From NCBI GenBank assembly GCA_023443125.1, contig JAEZVO010000081.1:13347-77346 (forward strand): a DNA stretch of 64,000 bases. Reading direction: 5' to 3'. A program made the position numbers and the translations under genes. Below the pieces are notes generated by a model that did no database searches, was not told the DNA's origin, and worked only from the letters and a program-made list of their open reading frames with translations. This DNA is from Actinomycetes bacterium (lineage in GTDB: Bacteria > Actinomycetota > Actinomycetes > Propionibacteriales > Propionibacteriaceae). Below are positions 41,891 to 50,012 of this stretch, in pieces. Each line of letters begins with the position of its first letter. Within the stretch, counting starts at the first letter, position 1.

Positions 41891-44616
41891 ACCTCATCGA
41901 CGAATTCGCGCAAGGCTATTCGTTTCCGCTCGACGACTACCAGATCGAGGGCTGCAAGGCACTCGCTGATGGCAAGGGCGTGCTCGTCGCCGCGCCAACC
42001 GGCGCCGGGAAGACGGTGGTGGGGGAGTTCGCCGTGTTCATGGCGGTCGAGCAATCGCGGAAGTGCTTCTACACCACGCCGATCAAGGCGCTGTCGAATC
42101 AGAAGTACCACGACCTCGTGGCGCGATACGGACCCGAGCGCGTGGGCCTGCTGACGGGCGACCAGTCGGTGAACTCGGAAGCGCAGATCGTGGTGATGAC
42201 CACCGAGGTGCTGCGCAACATGATCTACGCCGCATCGCCGACGCTGCGCGACCTCGGCTACGTCGTGATGGACGAGGTGCACTACCTCGCCGACCGCTTC
42301 CGCGGTGCTGTGTGGGAAGAAGTCATTCTTGGCCTGGCAGACTCCGTGCAGCTCGTGGCGCTCTCCGCGACGGTGAGCAACGTCGAAGATTTCGGCGCGT
42401 GGCTCGACGAAGTGCGCGGCGGGTTCGCCACGGTCGTGAGCGAACGTCGGCCCGTGCCGCTGTATCAGCACGTGCTGGTGGGGCGAAAGCTGGTCGATTT
42501 GTTCGACGGTGTCGCGCCCACCGCGCAGGAGGCGCCGTCGCAGCGGGCGGCGAAGGTGAACCGCGAGTTACTCAAGGTGAGCAAGAACGAGTCGATGCGG
42601 GTGCGCGACGATGCACGCAATCCGCGCGGGCGTAGTGGGCGCGGAAAACCACGCCGGGGGAAGTTTGGTGGCGAGGTGCATCGTCGGTTCTCCACGCCGC
42701 GCACAAACCGAGTGGATGTGGCCCGTGCGCTCCAGGCTGCGAAACTGCTGCCCGCGATCCATTTCATCTTCTCGAGGGCCGGTTGCGACGGCGCTGTTCA
42801 ACAGGTGCTGCGTTCCGGGGTGGTGCTGACTGAGCCGCACGAGGCGGCCATGCTCGGGGCGATCGCCGACAAGCATGCCGCCGCGCTGTCGATGACGGAT
42901 CTCGACGCACTCGGCTACGAGGATTTCCGCCTGGCGCTCACGAACGGGGTGGCCGCCCATCATGCTGGCCAGATTCCGGCGTTCAAGGCCATCGTCGAAG
43001 AGGGCTTTCAGACCGGTGCGCTCAAGATCGTGTTCGCGACGGAGACCCTCGCGCTTGGCATCAACATGCCGGCGCGCACCGTCGTGCTGGAGAAGCTGTC
43101 GAAGTACAACGGCGAGGCGCACGTCGATATCACGGCGGGGGAGTACACCCAGCTGACCGGGCGCGCTGGCAGACGCGGCATTGACACGGAGGGGCACGCC
43201 GTCGTGTGCTGGCAGCCCGGCATGGATCCGCGCGCGGTCGCGGGACTCGCGTCGAAGCGCACGTATCCGCTGAAGTCGAGTTTCGCGCCCAGTTACAACA
43301 TGGCGGTGAACCTCATTGCGACGATGGGGCGCGAGCGGGCGCGGGAGATGCTGGACCAGTCGTTCTCGCAGTTCCTCACCGACAAGACGGTGGTGCAGGC
43401 GGCGCGTCAGGACAGGCGTCGGAAGACTGATCTCACGCAGCTGCGAGACACGGTGGAGTGCCATCTGGGCGATTTCATGGAGTATGCGCAGTTGCGCGAC
43501 GATGTGTCGCGGCTTGAGGCCAGTTCGGCGAAGCATCGTCGGGCGGAGCGGCAGGCGCAGACGGCCGATTCGATTGCGAGCCTGCTGCCAGGCGATGTGA
43601 TCTGGGTGCCCAAGCAGGGCTGGAGCGTAGCGTTGCGCACTGGAAGGAAGCCGGCCAAGGGCGCGCAGCCGTGGGTGCAGACGATCTCCGCAGATCACAC
43701 GGTGTTGAAGCTCGAGCCGCACAATTTCGCGGGGCCGGTGAGCGCGCACGGGCGCATCCGGGTGCCGAAGCGTTTCCGGTTGAAGGAACGCTCGGACAGG
43801 CGCGCGCTGATTGCGGCGCTTGCGGCGAAGACCGACGAGCTCGATCCACCCGACGTGGAGGATGTGCCCACCGACGAGTCGCACGCAGCGGAGATTCAAC
43901 GGTTGCGCAAGGCGATTCGGGTGCATCCATGCCACGCGTGTGAGGACAGAGAGATTCACGCTGTGGCTGCTGCGAAGATTCTGCGTTTGGAGCGGGAGTC
44001 GCAACGCGCCGAGGCGTCTGTGTTGGGGCGTGCGAACTCGCTCGGTGTGCAGTTCGATCACGTCTGCGACGTGTTGACGGAGTTGGGATACCTCGACGGT
44101 GAGGAGCTCACCGAGGCTGGGCAGATGCTGCGGCGCATCTACAACGAGCTCGACCTCGTCGCGGCGGAGGCGATTCGTCGTGGGATCTTGAACGAGCTTG
44201 ACCCGGCGCAGCTCGCTGCCGTGCTGAGCTCGCTGGTGTACGAATCGCGCCCGGGCCGTGACGCGGAGCATCCCCGCATGCCCGACGCGGCCAGCGAGCG
44301 CACCCAGAGTGAGCTTCGGAATCTGTGGCGTGAGGTGGGCATCATCGAGCGACGCCACCGTCGCGATCGTGCCCGCGACCTCGACATTGGCTTCGCGTCT
44401 GCGGTGTGGCGTTGGGCGAGCGGCCAGGAACTCGCGAAGGTGCTGCGCAACTCGTCGCTCGCGCCGGGCGACTTCGTGCGCTGGGTGCGCCAGGTGATTG
44501 ACCTCTGCGGCCAGGTGGCTCAGGCCGCCGGCCCCGGCGACCTCCGTCGCACCGCCCGCCTAGCAATCGACCAGATGCGCCGCGGCGTCATCGCCGCCGA
44601 GATGGGCGATGACTGA
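41887..44616 (+). CDS. helY: Ski2/Mtr4-like RNA helicase HelY
   Basis: A 909-residue superfamily 2 helicase: Walker A APTGAGKTVVGEFA (about residue 38), DEVHYLADRFRG (Walker B, DEVH), SATVSN, a basic insertion rich in Arg/Gly (RNPRGRSGRGKPRRGKFGG, about 239-257), and motif VI TQLTGRAGRRGID. A DSHCT domain ends the protein. Ski2-like helicases unwind structured RNA, often for decay. The gene neighbours tatC as in mycobacteria. Codon choice in the 3' third shifts toward TTG, GTG and GGG, as also seen in the glycerate kinase gene. Confidence 0.93.
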   Translation: MNLIDEFAQGYSFPLDDYQIEGCKALADGKGVLVAAPTGAGKTVVGEFAVFMAVEQSRKCFYTTPIKALSNQKYHDLVARYGPERVGLLTGDQSVNSEAQIVVMTTEVLRNMIYAASPTLRDLGYVVMDEVHYLADRFRGAVWEEVILGLADSVQLVALSATVSNVEDFGAWLDEVRGGFATVVSERRPVPLYQHVLVGRKLVDLFDGVAPTAQEAPSQRAAKVNRELLKVSKNESMRVRDDARNPRGRSGRGKPRRGKFGGEVHRRFSTPRTNRVDVARALQAAKLLPAIHFIFSRAGCDGAVQQVLRSGVVLTEPHEAAMLGAIADKHAAALSMTDLDALGYEDFRLALTNGVAAHHAGQIPAFKAIVEEGFQTGALKIVFATETLALGINMPARTVVLEKLSKYNGEAHVDITAGEYTQLTGRAGRRGIDTEGHAVVCWQPGMDPRAVAGLASKRTYPLKSSFAPSYNMAVNLIATMGRERAREMLDQSFSQFLTDKTVVQAARQDRRRKTDLTQLRDTVECHLGDFMEYAQLRDDVSRLEASSAKHRRAERQAQTADSIASLLPGDVIWVPKQGWSVALRTGRKPAKGAQPWVQTISADHTVLKLEPHNFAGPVSAHGRIRVPKRFRLKERSDRRALIAALAAKTDELDPPDVEDVPTDESHAAEIQRLRKAIRVHPCHACEDREIHAVAAAKILRLERESQRAEASVLGRANSLGVQFDHVCDVLTELGYLDGEELTEAGQMLRRIYNELDLVAAEAIRRGILNELDPAQLAAVLSSLVYESRPGRDAEHPRMPDAASERTQSELRNLWREVGIIERRHRRDRARDLDIGFASAVWRWASGQELAKVLRNSSLAPGDFVRWVRQVIDLCGQVAQAAGPGDLRRTARLAIDQMRRGVIAAEMGDD

Positions 44617-44630
44617 CTGCGCGCTCCGGA

Positions 44631-44691
44631 AATTGAGTAGCGCCCGCCCCGGTGATTGAGTAGCGCCCGTAGGGCGCGTATCGAAATCCCG
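44631..44691 (+). repeat. REP-like palindromes: one truncated and one complete unit
   Basis: A partial unit (ATTGAGTAGCGCCCG, 44631-44645) is followed by a complete one (44651-44691). The complete unit is GGTGATTGAGTA, the stem GCGCCC (44663-44668), loop GTA, stem GGGCGC (44672-44677) and GTATCGAAATCCCG. It is an imperfect palindrome with outer arms GATTGAGTA and TATCGAAATC and a GTAG directly 5' of the hairpin. They lie just after the helY stop. Confidence 0.8.
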
Positions 44692-44695
44692 TCGC

Positions 44696-44793
44696 TGCGT
44701 CTCGATACGGCGGCTACACCGCCTACTCGACGGTCGGGTGTCGGCCGTTTCCGGTGATTGAGTAGCCGCCGTAGGCGGCGTATCGAAATCCCG
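44696..44793. repeat. Left 98-bp composite REP-like repeat flanking the GIY-YIG gene
   Basis: Two palindromic units in opposite orientation: a minus-oriented one (GTCTCGATAC, hairpin GGCGG-CTACA-CCGCC at 44709-44723, CTACTCGAC) and a plus-oriented one (GATTGAGTA, hairpin GCCGCC-GTA-GGCGGC at 44765-44779, GTATCGAAATC). They are joined by GGTCGGGTGTCGGCCGTTTC. It matches the right copy at 45150-45247 at 91 of 98 positions, in direct orientation. Confidence 0.88.
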
Positions 44794-44864
44794 GGATCTG
44801 CTACTTATCCACAACCTCCGCGTCTAACGGGAATGTGCAGCACTGAGTTACCAATAGTGGGGGT

Positions 44865-45149
44865 ATGGCTTGGATGTACATGCTGCGCTGCAACGACGGA
44901 ACGTTCTACGTGGGGAGCACTAGAAATCTGCACGCACGTTTTGCGATGCACTGTGCGGGCGAGGGCGCTGCGTACACTCGTCGGCGGCTTCCGGTGGCGC
45001 TGGTGTACGCAGCGGAGTTTGAGAACGTCGCCGATGCGTTCGCGATGGAGAAACGTGTGCAGGGCTGGAGCCACGCGAAGCGGCAGGCCCTTATTGATGG
45101 TGATTGGGAAGAGATCAAACGCCTCTCGAAGAAGCCGCGCCGCCGATAG
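44865..45149 (+). CDS. Single-domain GIY-YIG endonuclease-like protein
   Basis: A 94-residue protein consisting only of a GIY-YIG fold of the UPF0213/YhbQ type. The first motif is MYMLRCNDGTFYVGSTRN (GIY as YML, YIG as YVG), the catalytic Arg is in NLHARFAMH, HCAGEGAAYTRRR follows, and the acidic residue is in FAMEKRVQGWSHAKRQALI. Homologues are small predicted nucleases of unclear role. The gene has no clear operon partner. Its stop codon directly abuts the right 98-bp repeat, and the left copy ends 71 bases before its start. This suggests that gene and repeats move or are maintained as a unit (inference). Confidence 0.88.
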   Translation: MAWMYMLRCNDGTFYVGSTRNLHARFAMHCAGEGAAYTRRRLPVALVYAAEFENVADAFAMEKRVQGWSHAKRQALIDGDWEEIKRLSKKPRRR

Positions 45150-45247
45150 TGCGTCTCGATACGGCGGCTGCACCGCCTACTCGACGATCGGGTGTCGGCC
45201 GTTTCCGGTGATTGAGTAGCGCCCGCAGGGCGCGTATCGAAATCCCG
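45150..45247. repeat. Right 98-bp composite REP-like repeat flanking the GIY-YIG gene
   Basis: A direct repeat of 44696-44793. It again holds a minus-oriented unit (hairpin GGCGG-CTGCA-CCGCC) and a plus-oriented unit (hairpin GCGCCC-GCA-GGGCGC) with the same joining sequence. Seven positions differ from the left copy; four of these are two compensating pairs in the plus-unit hairpin. It begins at the base after the GIY-YIG stop codon. Confidence 0.88.
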
Positions 45248-45290
45248 TCTCGCGATGATGACAGCCACACCACCACATCCGCGGGGGCGG

Positions 45291-45296
45291 TACGTT
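45291..45296 (+). promoter_or_regulatory. -10 hexamer for a leaderless hisF transcript
   Basis: TACGTT ends seven bases before ATG 45304 and no Shine-Dalgarno sequence is present between them, so transcription probably begins at the start codon. A -35 is not evident in the 40 bases after the right repeat. Confidence 0.45.
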
Positions 45297-45303
45297 ATCC
45301 CCC

Positions 45304-46065
45304 ATGGGTGTTTCCGTGCGCGTGATTCCTTGCCTCGATGTTGATGGCGGGCGTGTAGTTAAAGGTGTGAACTTCATGAATCTGCGGGACGCGGGTGATC
45401 CCGTCGAGCTCGCAGCAAAGTACAACGACGAGGGCGCCGACGAACTCATTTTCCTCGACGTATCCGCATCCTCTGAGGGGCGCAGCACCACCCGCGACGT
45501 TGTCCAGCGCTGCGCGGAGAACGTCTTCATCCCGCTGGGTGTCGGCGGTGGCGTCAGGTCTGTGGACGACGTCGACCAGCTCCTGCGCTGCGGAGCCGAC
45601 AAGGTGGGCATCAACACCGGCGCGCTCGCCCGGCCCACGGTCATCGACGAGATCCGAGAGCGTTTCGGTCGACAGGTGCTCATCCTCTCGCTCGACGCCC
45701 GACGAGATCCCGCCATGCCGTCGGGATTCGGGGTCACTACCCACGGTGGCACCAAATCTGCCGGCATCGACCTGCTCACCTGGGCGCGCGACGCGGCCCG
45801 TCGCGGCGTCGGAGAGATCCTGCTCAACTCGATGGACGCCGATGGCACGAAAGACGGCTTCGACATCGAGATGATCAAGGCGGTTCGCGACGTCGTCACC
45901 TGCCCCATCATCGCCTCCGGCGGCGCTGGCACCGTCGAACACTTTGTCGACGCAGCGCGTGCCGGAGCCGACGCCGTGCTCGCCGCAAGCGTGTTCCACT
46001 TTGGCACCTTGCGCATCGCTGACGTCAAGGAAGGCCTGCGTTCGGCAGGCTTCGAAGTTCGCTGA
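45304..46065 (+). CDS. hisF: Imidazole glycerol phosphate synthase subunit HisF
   Basis: A 253-residue (beta-alpha)8 cyclase subunit that, with ammonia from HisH, makes imidazole glycerol phosphate and AICAR in histidine synthesis. It has RVIPCLDVDGGRVVKGVNF (catalytic Asp in CLDVD), FLDVSASSEGR, GVGGGVRSVDD, NSMDADGTKDGFD (second catalytic Asp) and ASGGAGTVEHF. Other his genes are not in the window; it stands alone between the repeat island and the HIT gene. Confidence 0.97.
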   Translation: MGVSVRVIPCLDVDGGRVVKGVNFMNLRDAGDPVELAAKYNDEGADELIFLDVSASSEGRSTTRDVVQRCAENVFIPLGVGGGVRSVDDVDQLLRCGADKVGINTGALARPTVIDEIRERFGRQVLILSLDARRDPAMPSGFGVTTHGGTKSAGIDLLTWARDAARRGVGEILLNSMDADGTKDGFDIEMIKAVRDVVTCPIIASGGAGTVEHFVDAARAGADAVLAASVFHFGTLRIADVKEGLRSAGFEVR

Positions 46066-46096
46066 TCGCCTCGCCGCCCGGCGATAGGATGGCAGC

Positions 46097-46531
46097 ATGG
46101 ATTGCCTGTTTTGCAAGATCATCGCCGGCGAGATTCCGTCGAAGCTTGTCCACGCCGATGAGCACGCCGTCGCATTCCTCGACATCGCGCCTTGGCAGGT
46201 GGGACACACGCTGGTGGTGCCTCGTCGCCACAGCACCGACGTGCTCGAAGACGACGTTGTGCTCGCTGAGATTGCCCCGACGGTGGCTCGTGTCGGCACG
46301 ATGTTGAAGCAGCGCCTCGGCGCGACGGCGGTCAACGTGCTGGCTAACGCGGGCGCCGACGCCGGCCAGGAAGTCTTCCACACGCATATCCACGTCATTC
46401 CGCGTTACGCGGATAACCCCGGCGTCCCTGCCATGCGTGGTGAGGTCACAGAATCCGTCGACGACACCCACCGGCGCATCGTGGATGGCGCTGACAGCGG
46501 GGAACTCGTCGGAAAGTGGTCCACATCCTGA
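46097..46531 (+). CDS. HIT family protein (histidine triad hydrolase)
   Basis: A 144-residue HIT protein. CLFCKIIAGEIPSKLV provides the N-terminal pair of cysteines, HTLVVPRRH and NAGADAGQEVFHTHIHVIP the core, with the triad HTHIH. Such proteins hydrolyse nucleoside phosphoramidates or dinucleoside polyphosphates. TAGGAT ends six bases before the ATG and could be a leaderless -10, but it also contains AGGA at ribosome-site distance, so the two readings cannot be told apart. Confidence 0.92.
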   Translation: MDCLFCKIIAGEIPSKLVHADEHAVAFLDIAPWQVGHTLVVPRRHSTDVLEDDVVLAEIAPTVARVGTMLKQRLGATAVNVLANAGADAGQEVFHTHIHVIPRYADNPGVPAMRGEVTESVDDTHRRIVDGADSGELVGKWSTS

Positions 46532-46538
46532 GACGTAG

Positions 46539-46568
46539 TTGACGATGATGGGGGTCATGCGCGAGAGT
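46539..46568 (+). promoter_or_regulatory. Candidate promoter of the ilvBNC leader
   Basis: TTGACG (46539-46544) and GAGAGT (46563-46568) with an 18-base spacer. The -10 is poor, but it ends six bases before the ATG of the leader peptide at 46575, matching the leaderless spacing seen at other genes here. Confidence 0.4.
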
Positions 46569-46574
46569 TGCCGC

Positions 46575-46604
46575 ATGACCACTCGTCACCTCGTAATTAT
46601 CTAG
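46575..46604 (+). CDS. ilvB leader peptide (attenuation)
   Basis: A 9-codon open frame, MTTRHLVII and stop, just upstream of ilvB. The run Leu-Val-Ile-Ile contains all three branched-chain amino acids, as expected for a ribosome-stalling attenuator peptide; ilvBNC of other actinobacteria has a comparable leader. An in-frame ATG at 46557 would extend it to 15 residues (MRESCR added). It ends two bases before the first hairpin arm, so the position of a stalled ribosome would decide folding. Confidence 0.7.
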   Translation: MTTRHLVII

Positions 46605-46605
46605 C

Positions 46606-46667
46606 AGCGCTTCGCCCGAAACGATCGAAGCGCTCCCTCGTGTGCCACCTGGCCTCGGGGGTTTTTT
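46606..46667 (+). terminator. ilvB attenuator: pause hairpin and intrinsic terminator
   Basis: First hairpin: AGCGCTTCG (46606-46614) pairs perfectly with CGAAGCGCT (46626-46634). Second: a stem from CCCTCG (46635-46640) to CGGGGG (46656-46661), with an inner GCC/GGC pair, runs straight into TTTTTT (46662-46667), a typical intrinsic terminator. In addition TGTGCCACCT (46641-46650) can pair perfectly with AGGTGGCACA (46671-46680), which would disrupt the terminator stem. I could not identify the antiterminator pairing with certainty. Confidence 0.65.
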
Positions 46668-46696
46668 ATTAGGTGGCACAAACAGAAGGGAATCCC

Positions 46697-48439
46697 ATGG
46701 CCAAGCAGGACGGTGAACTGCTCACGGGTGCTCAGGCACTTGTCGAGTCACTGGAGCGCGTGGGCGTAAAGGTAGCGTTCGGCATTCCTGGCGGAGCCAT
46801 TCTTCCCGCCTATGACCCGCTCATGGATTCCTCAATCCGCCACGTCCTCACCCGCCATGAGCAAGGTGCCGGCCACGCTGCGGAGGGCTACGCCCTGACC
46901 TCGGGTGAGGTGGGCGTGTGCATCGCGACGTCGGGGCCGGGCGCGACGAATCTCGTCACTCCCATCGCCAACGCCTACATGGATTCGACGCCGCTCGTCG
47001 CAATCACGGGGCAGGTGAATTCGGCCGCAATTGGCACTGATGCCTTCCAGGAGGCCGACATCCGCGGCATCACGATGCCGATCACCAAGCACAGCTTCCT
47101 CGTGAAGCGCACGCAAGACATTCCGCTGGCCATTCAGGAGGCGTTCCACATCGCGAGCACGGGGCGCAAGGGGCCGGTGCTCGTCGACATCGCCAAGGAC
47201 GCGCTCGCGAACACCGCGGAATTCCGCTGGCCAGAAGAGATGGACCTGCCCGGCTACAAGCCGACGGTCACCCCGCACGGTCGGCAGATCCGGGCCGCGG
47301 CAAGGCTGATCTCCGCGTCCAAGCGCCCGGTGCTCTACGTCGGGGGCGGAGTCATGGCTGCCAAGGCCTACGATGAGCTGGCTCGGCTCGCCGAGATGAC
47401 CAACATTCCGGTGGTCACGACGCTGATGGCACGCGGCGTGTTCCCAGACAGCCACGATCTCCACATGGGCATGCCGGGTATGCACGGCACCGTCGCTGCG
47501 GTGGGGGCGCTCCAGAAAGCCGACCTGCTCGTTGCGCTCGGCACGCGGTTCGACGACCGCGTCACCGGGCTCGTGTCCAGCTTCGCACCGGGTGCGAAGG
47601 TCATCCACGCGGATATCGATCCCGCGGAGATCGGCAAGAACGTTCCCGTCGACGTGCCCATCGTCGGCGACGTGAAACTCACCCTGCAAAGCTTGATTGA
47701 GCAGCTGCGCACCCAGAAGGCCCCGGAGACCTCCGCGTGGGTGGCGCTCTTGCGCGGTATGAAGGAGCGCTACCAGCCTCGCTGGGATGAACCCGCCGAC
47801 GGCAAACTCTCTCCGCAGGAGGTGATTCAGCGCCTCGGGCAGCGTGCACCGGAGGACACGATTTTCGTCACAGGTGTGGGCCAGCACCAGATGTGGTCTG
47901 CGCACTTCCTGCCGCACGAGAGGCCTCACTCCTTCTTGAACTCCGGCGGCGCGGGCACGATGGGCTTCTGCGTCCCCGCCGCGATGGGCGCGAAGGTGGC
48001 CAACCCCGAGCGCACCGTCTGGGGCATCGACGGCGACGGCTGCTTCCAGATGACCAACCAGGAGCTCGTCACCTGCGCGGTGAACCAGATTCCAGTGAAG
48101 ATCGCCGTCATCAACAACAACGTGCTCGGCATGGTTCGGCAGTGGCAGAGCCTGTTCTACGAGGGACGCTACTCGAACACCGACCTCCTCACGGAGAACT
48201 GGCCCAACTTCCCGATGCTGGCCGAAGCGATGGGCTGTGCCGCGTTTCGTGCCACCAACGAGGAAGAGATGGAGGACGCGATCAGCAAGGCGATGGAGAT
48301 CAACGATCGCCCCGTCGTCGTCGAATTCGTCGTCGAGAAGGACGCCATGGTGTGGCCGATGGTGCCTGCCGGCGTCAGCAATGATGAAATCAAAGTGGCG
48401 CGTGATATGGCGCCCGAATGGGAAGAAGAGATCCTGTGA
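46697..48439 (+). CDS. ilvB: Acetolactate synthase large subunit
   Basis: A 580-residue thiamine-diphosphate enzyme that condenses pyruvate (or pyruvate and 2-oxobutyrate), the first common step of valine, leucine and isoleucine synthesis. The catalytic Glu is in TRHEQGAGHAAEGYA, and GDGCFQMTNQELVTC is the ThDP-Mg motif. The FAD-binding central domain contains VALGTRFDDRVTG. ATG 46697 follows AGAAGGG. The upstream leader indicates attenuation by branched-chain aminoacyl-tRNA supply. It overlaps ilvN in GTGA. Confidence 0.97.
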   Translation: MAKQDGELLTGAQALVESLERVGVKVAFGIPGGAILPAYDPLMDSSIRHVLTRHEQGAGHAAEGYALTSGEVGVCIATSGPGATNLVTPIANAYMDSTPLVAITGQVNSAAIGTDAFQEADIRGITMPITKHSFLVKRTQDIPLAIQEAFHIASTGRKGPVLVDIAKDALANTAEFRWPEEMDLPGYKPTVTPHGRQIRAAARLISASKRPVLYVGGGVMAAKAYDELARLAEMTNIPVVTTLMARGVFPDSHDLHMGMPGMHGTVAAVGALQKADLLVALGTRFDDRVTGLVSSFAPGAKVIHADIDPAEIGKNVPVDVPIVGDVKLTLQSLIEQLRTQKAPETSAWVALLRGMKERYQPRWDEPADGKLSPQEVIQRLGQRAPEDTIFVTGVGQHQMWSAHFLPHERPHSFLNSGGAGTMGFCVPAAMGAKVANPERTVWGIDGDGCFQMTNQELVTCAVNQIPVKIAVINNNVLGMVRQWQSLFYEGRYSNTDLLTENWPNFPMLAEAMGCAAFRATNEEEMEDAISKAMEINDRPVVVEFVVEKDAMVWPMVPAGVSNDEIKVARDMAPEWEEEIL

Positions 48440-48942
48440 ACACGCACACGCTCAGCATCCTGGTGTCAGACCGCCCGGGCGTCTTGACGCGCATCGCCGC
48501 GCTGTTTTCCCGTCGGGGGTTCAATATCGAGTCTCTCGCCGTCGGCGAGACTGAGCGCGAAGGAATTTCGCGCATGACGGTCGTCGCGAATGTCGACGAC
48601 GAGGCCGCGCTCGAGCAGATCGTGAAGCAGCTCAACAAGCTGATTGAGGTGCGTAAAGTGCTCGAACTCGAATCCAACGCCGTCCGCCGGCAGATGATCT
48701 TGGTGAAGGTGAAGGCCGACGTGACCAGCCGCAGCCAGATCATCGACGTCGTGGGCCTCTTCCGCGGCAAGGCTGTGGACGTGTCCAACGACTCGATCAC
48801 GATCGAGGCCACGGGCAGCACAGACAAACTTGAGGCATTGCTCAATATGCTGGCACCACACGGCATTCAAGAGCTTGCCCAATCCGGCCACGTCGCGCTG
48901 GGGCGCGGCGCGAAGGCCATGTCCATCAAGTCCCACAAATAA
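48436..48942 (+). CDS. ilvN: Acetolactate synthase small (regulatory) subunit
   Basis: A 168-residue ACT-domain protein (HTLSILVSDRPGVLTRIAALFSRRGFNI) with a second, C-terminal regulatory domain. It binds valine and confers feedback inhibition on IlvB. GTG 48436 overlaps the ilvB stop and has GAAGAAGAG upstream; the ilvB-ilvN-ilvC order is standard. Confidence 0.97.
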   Translation: MNTHTLSILVSDRPGVLTRIAALFSRRGFNIESLAVGETEREGISRMTVVANVDDEAALEQIVKQLNKLIEVRKVLELESNAVRRQMILVKVKADVTSRSQIIDVVGLFRGKAVDVSNDSITIEATGSTDKLEALLNMLAPHGIQELAQSGHVALGRGAKAMSIKSHK

Positions 48943-48956
48943 GTTAGGAAACACAC

Positions 48957-49982
48957 ATGGCAGAGATGTTTTACGACGACGACGCTGACCTTTCGGTGAT
49001 CCAGGGCCGCCACGTGGCCGTCATCGGCTATGGCTCGCAGGGCCACGCTCACGCGCTCAGCTTGCGCGACTCCGGCGTGGACGTGCGCGTCGGTCTGCGT
49101 GAGGGCTCCAAGTCTGCGGCTAAGGCAGAAGCCGAGGGGCTGCGGGTGCTCCCCGTCGCGGAAGCCGTTGAGGAAGCGGATCTCATCATGGTGCTCGCCC
49201 CCGATCAGGTGCAGCGCACCCTCTACGCGGAAGAGATCGCCCCGCACCTCGCGGAGGGCGACGCGCTGTTCTTCGCGCACGGCTTCAACATCCGCTACGA
49301 CTACATTCAGCCCCCGGCCGGTGTGGACGTGTGTATGGTGGCGCCGAAGGGCCCCGGCCACATCGTGCGTCGTGAGTATGTGGACGGGCGTGGTGTTCCG
49401 GCCATCATCGCCGTCGAGAAGGATGAGTCGGGCAACGCCTGGCCGCTCGCGCTCGCGTACGCGAAGGCCATCGGTGCGCTCCGCGCCGGCGGCATCAAGA
49501 CCACCTTCACTGAGGAAACCGAGACGGACCTCTTCGGTGAGCAGGCCGTGCTGTGCGGCGGCGCGTCGGCGCTGGTGCAAGCCGGATTCGAGACGCTCGT
49601 CGAGGCTGGATACCAGCCCGAGATCGCCTACTTCGAGTGCCTCCACGAGCTCAAGATGATCGTCGACCTCATGATCGAGGGTGGCATCACCAAGCAGCGC
49701 TGGTCGATCTCCGACACCGCGGAATACGGTGACTACGTCTCCGGCCCGCGCGTCATCGACGATCACGTGCGCGAGAACATGAAGGCCGTGCTGGCGGACA
49801 TCCAGTCGGGCGCGTTCGCGAAGCGCTTCATCGATGACCAGGATGCCGGCGCACCTGAGTTCAAGAAGCTTCGCGAGGAGGGTCAAGGCCAGCAGATTGA
49901 GTCTGTGGGCCGCGAGCTGCGCAAGCTCTACTCCTGGTCGAAGGTCTCCGACGACTACAGCGAAGGCGAAGCCGGCCGCTAA
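48957..49982 (+). CDS. ilvC: Ketol-acid reductoisomerase (NADP+)
   Basis: A 341-residue class I KARI that isomerises and reduces acetolactate. The Rossmann loop is IGYGSQGHAHALSLRDSG, with RxGSKS determining NADPH preference; the metal-binding acidic residues lie in TDLFGEQAVLCGG and AYFECLHELK. AGGAAA precedes the ATG. The operon ends here: a long inverted repeat follows. Confidence 0.97.
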   Translation: MAEMFYDDDADLSVIQGRHVAVIGYGSQGHAHALSLRDSGVDVRVGLREGSKSAAKAEAEGLRVLPVAEAVEEADLIMVLAPDQVQRTLYAEEIAPHLAEGDALFFAHGFNIRYDYIQPPAGVDVCMVAPKGPGHIVRREYVDGRGVPAIIAVEKDESGNAWPLALAYAKAIGALRAGGIKTTFTEETETDLFGEQAVLCGGASALVQAGFETLVEAGYQPEIAYFECLHELKMIVDLMIEGGITKQRWSISDTAEYGDYVSGPRVIDDHVRENMKAVLADIQSGAFAKRFIDDQDAGAPEFKKLREEGQGQQIESVGRELRKLYSWSKVSDDYSEGEAGR

Positions 49983-50012
49983 GTGTCGTCGAGAGCCATG
50001 ACTGGCTCCACC

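Noticed and set aside
44631..45247. CRISPR array
   Set aside because: The units are palindromic, in alternating orientation, unevenly spaced and without unique spacers or cas genes.
46641..46690. A T-box riboswitch before ilvB (TGGCAC resembling the T-box core)
   Set aside because: The element lies after the terminator T-run, lacks the conserved ACCGCG extension and there is no long specifier stem upstream; a leader-peptide attenuator explains the region better.
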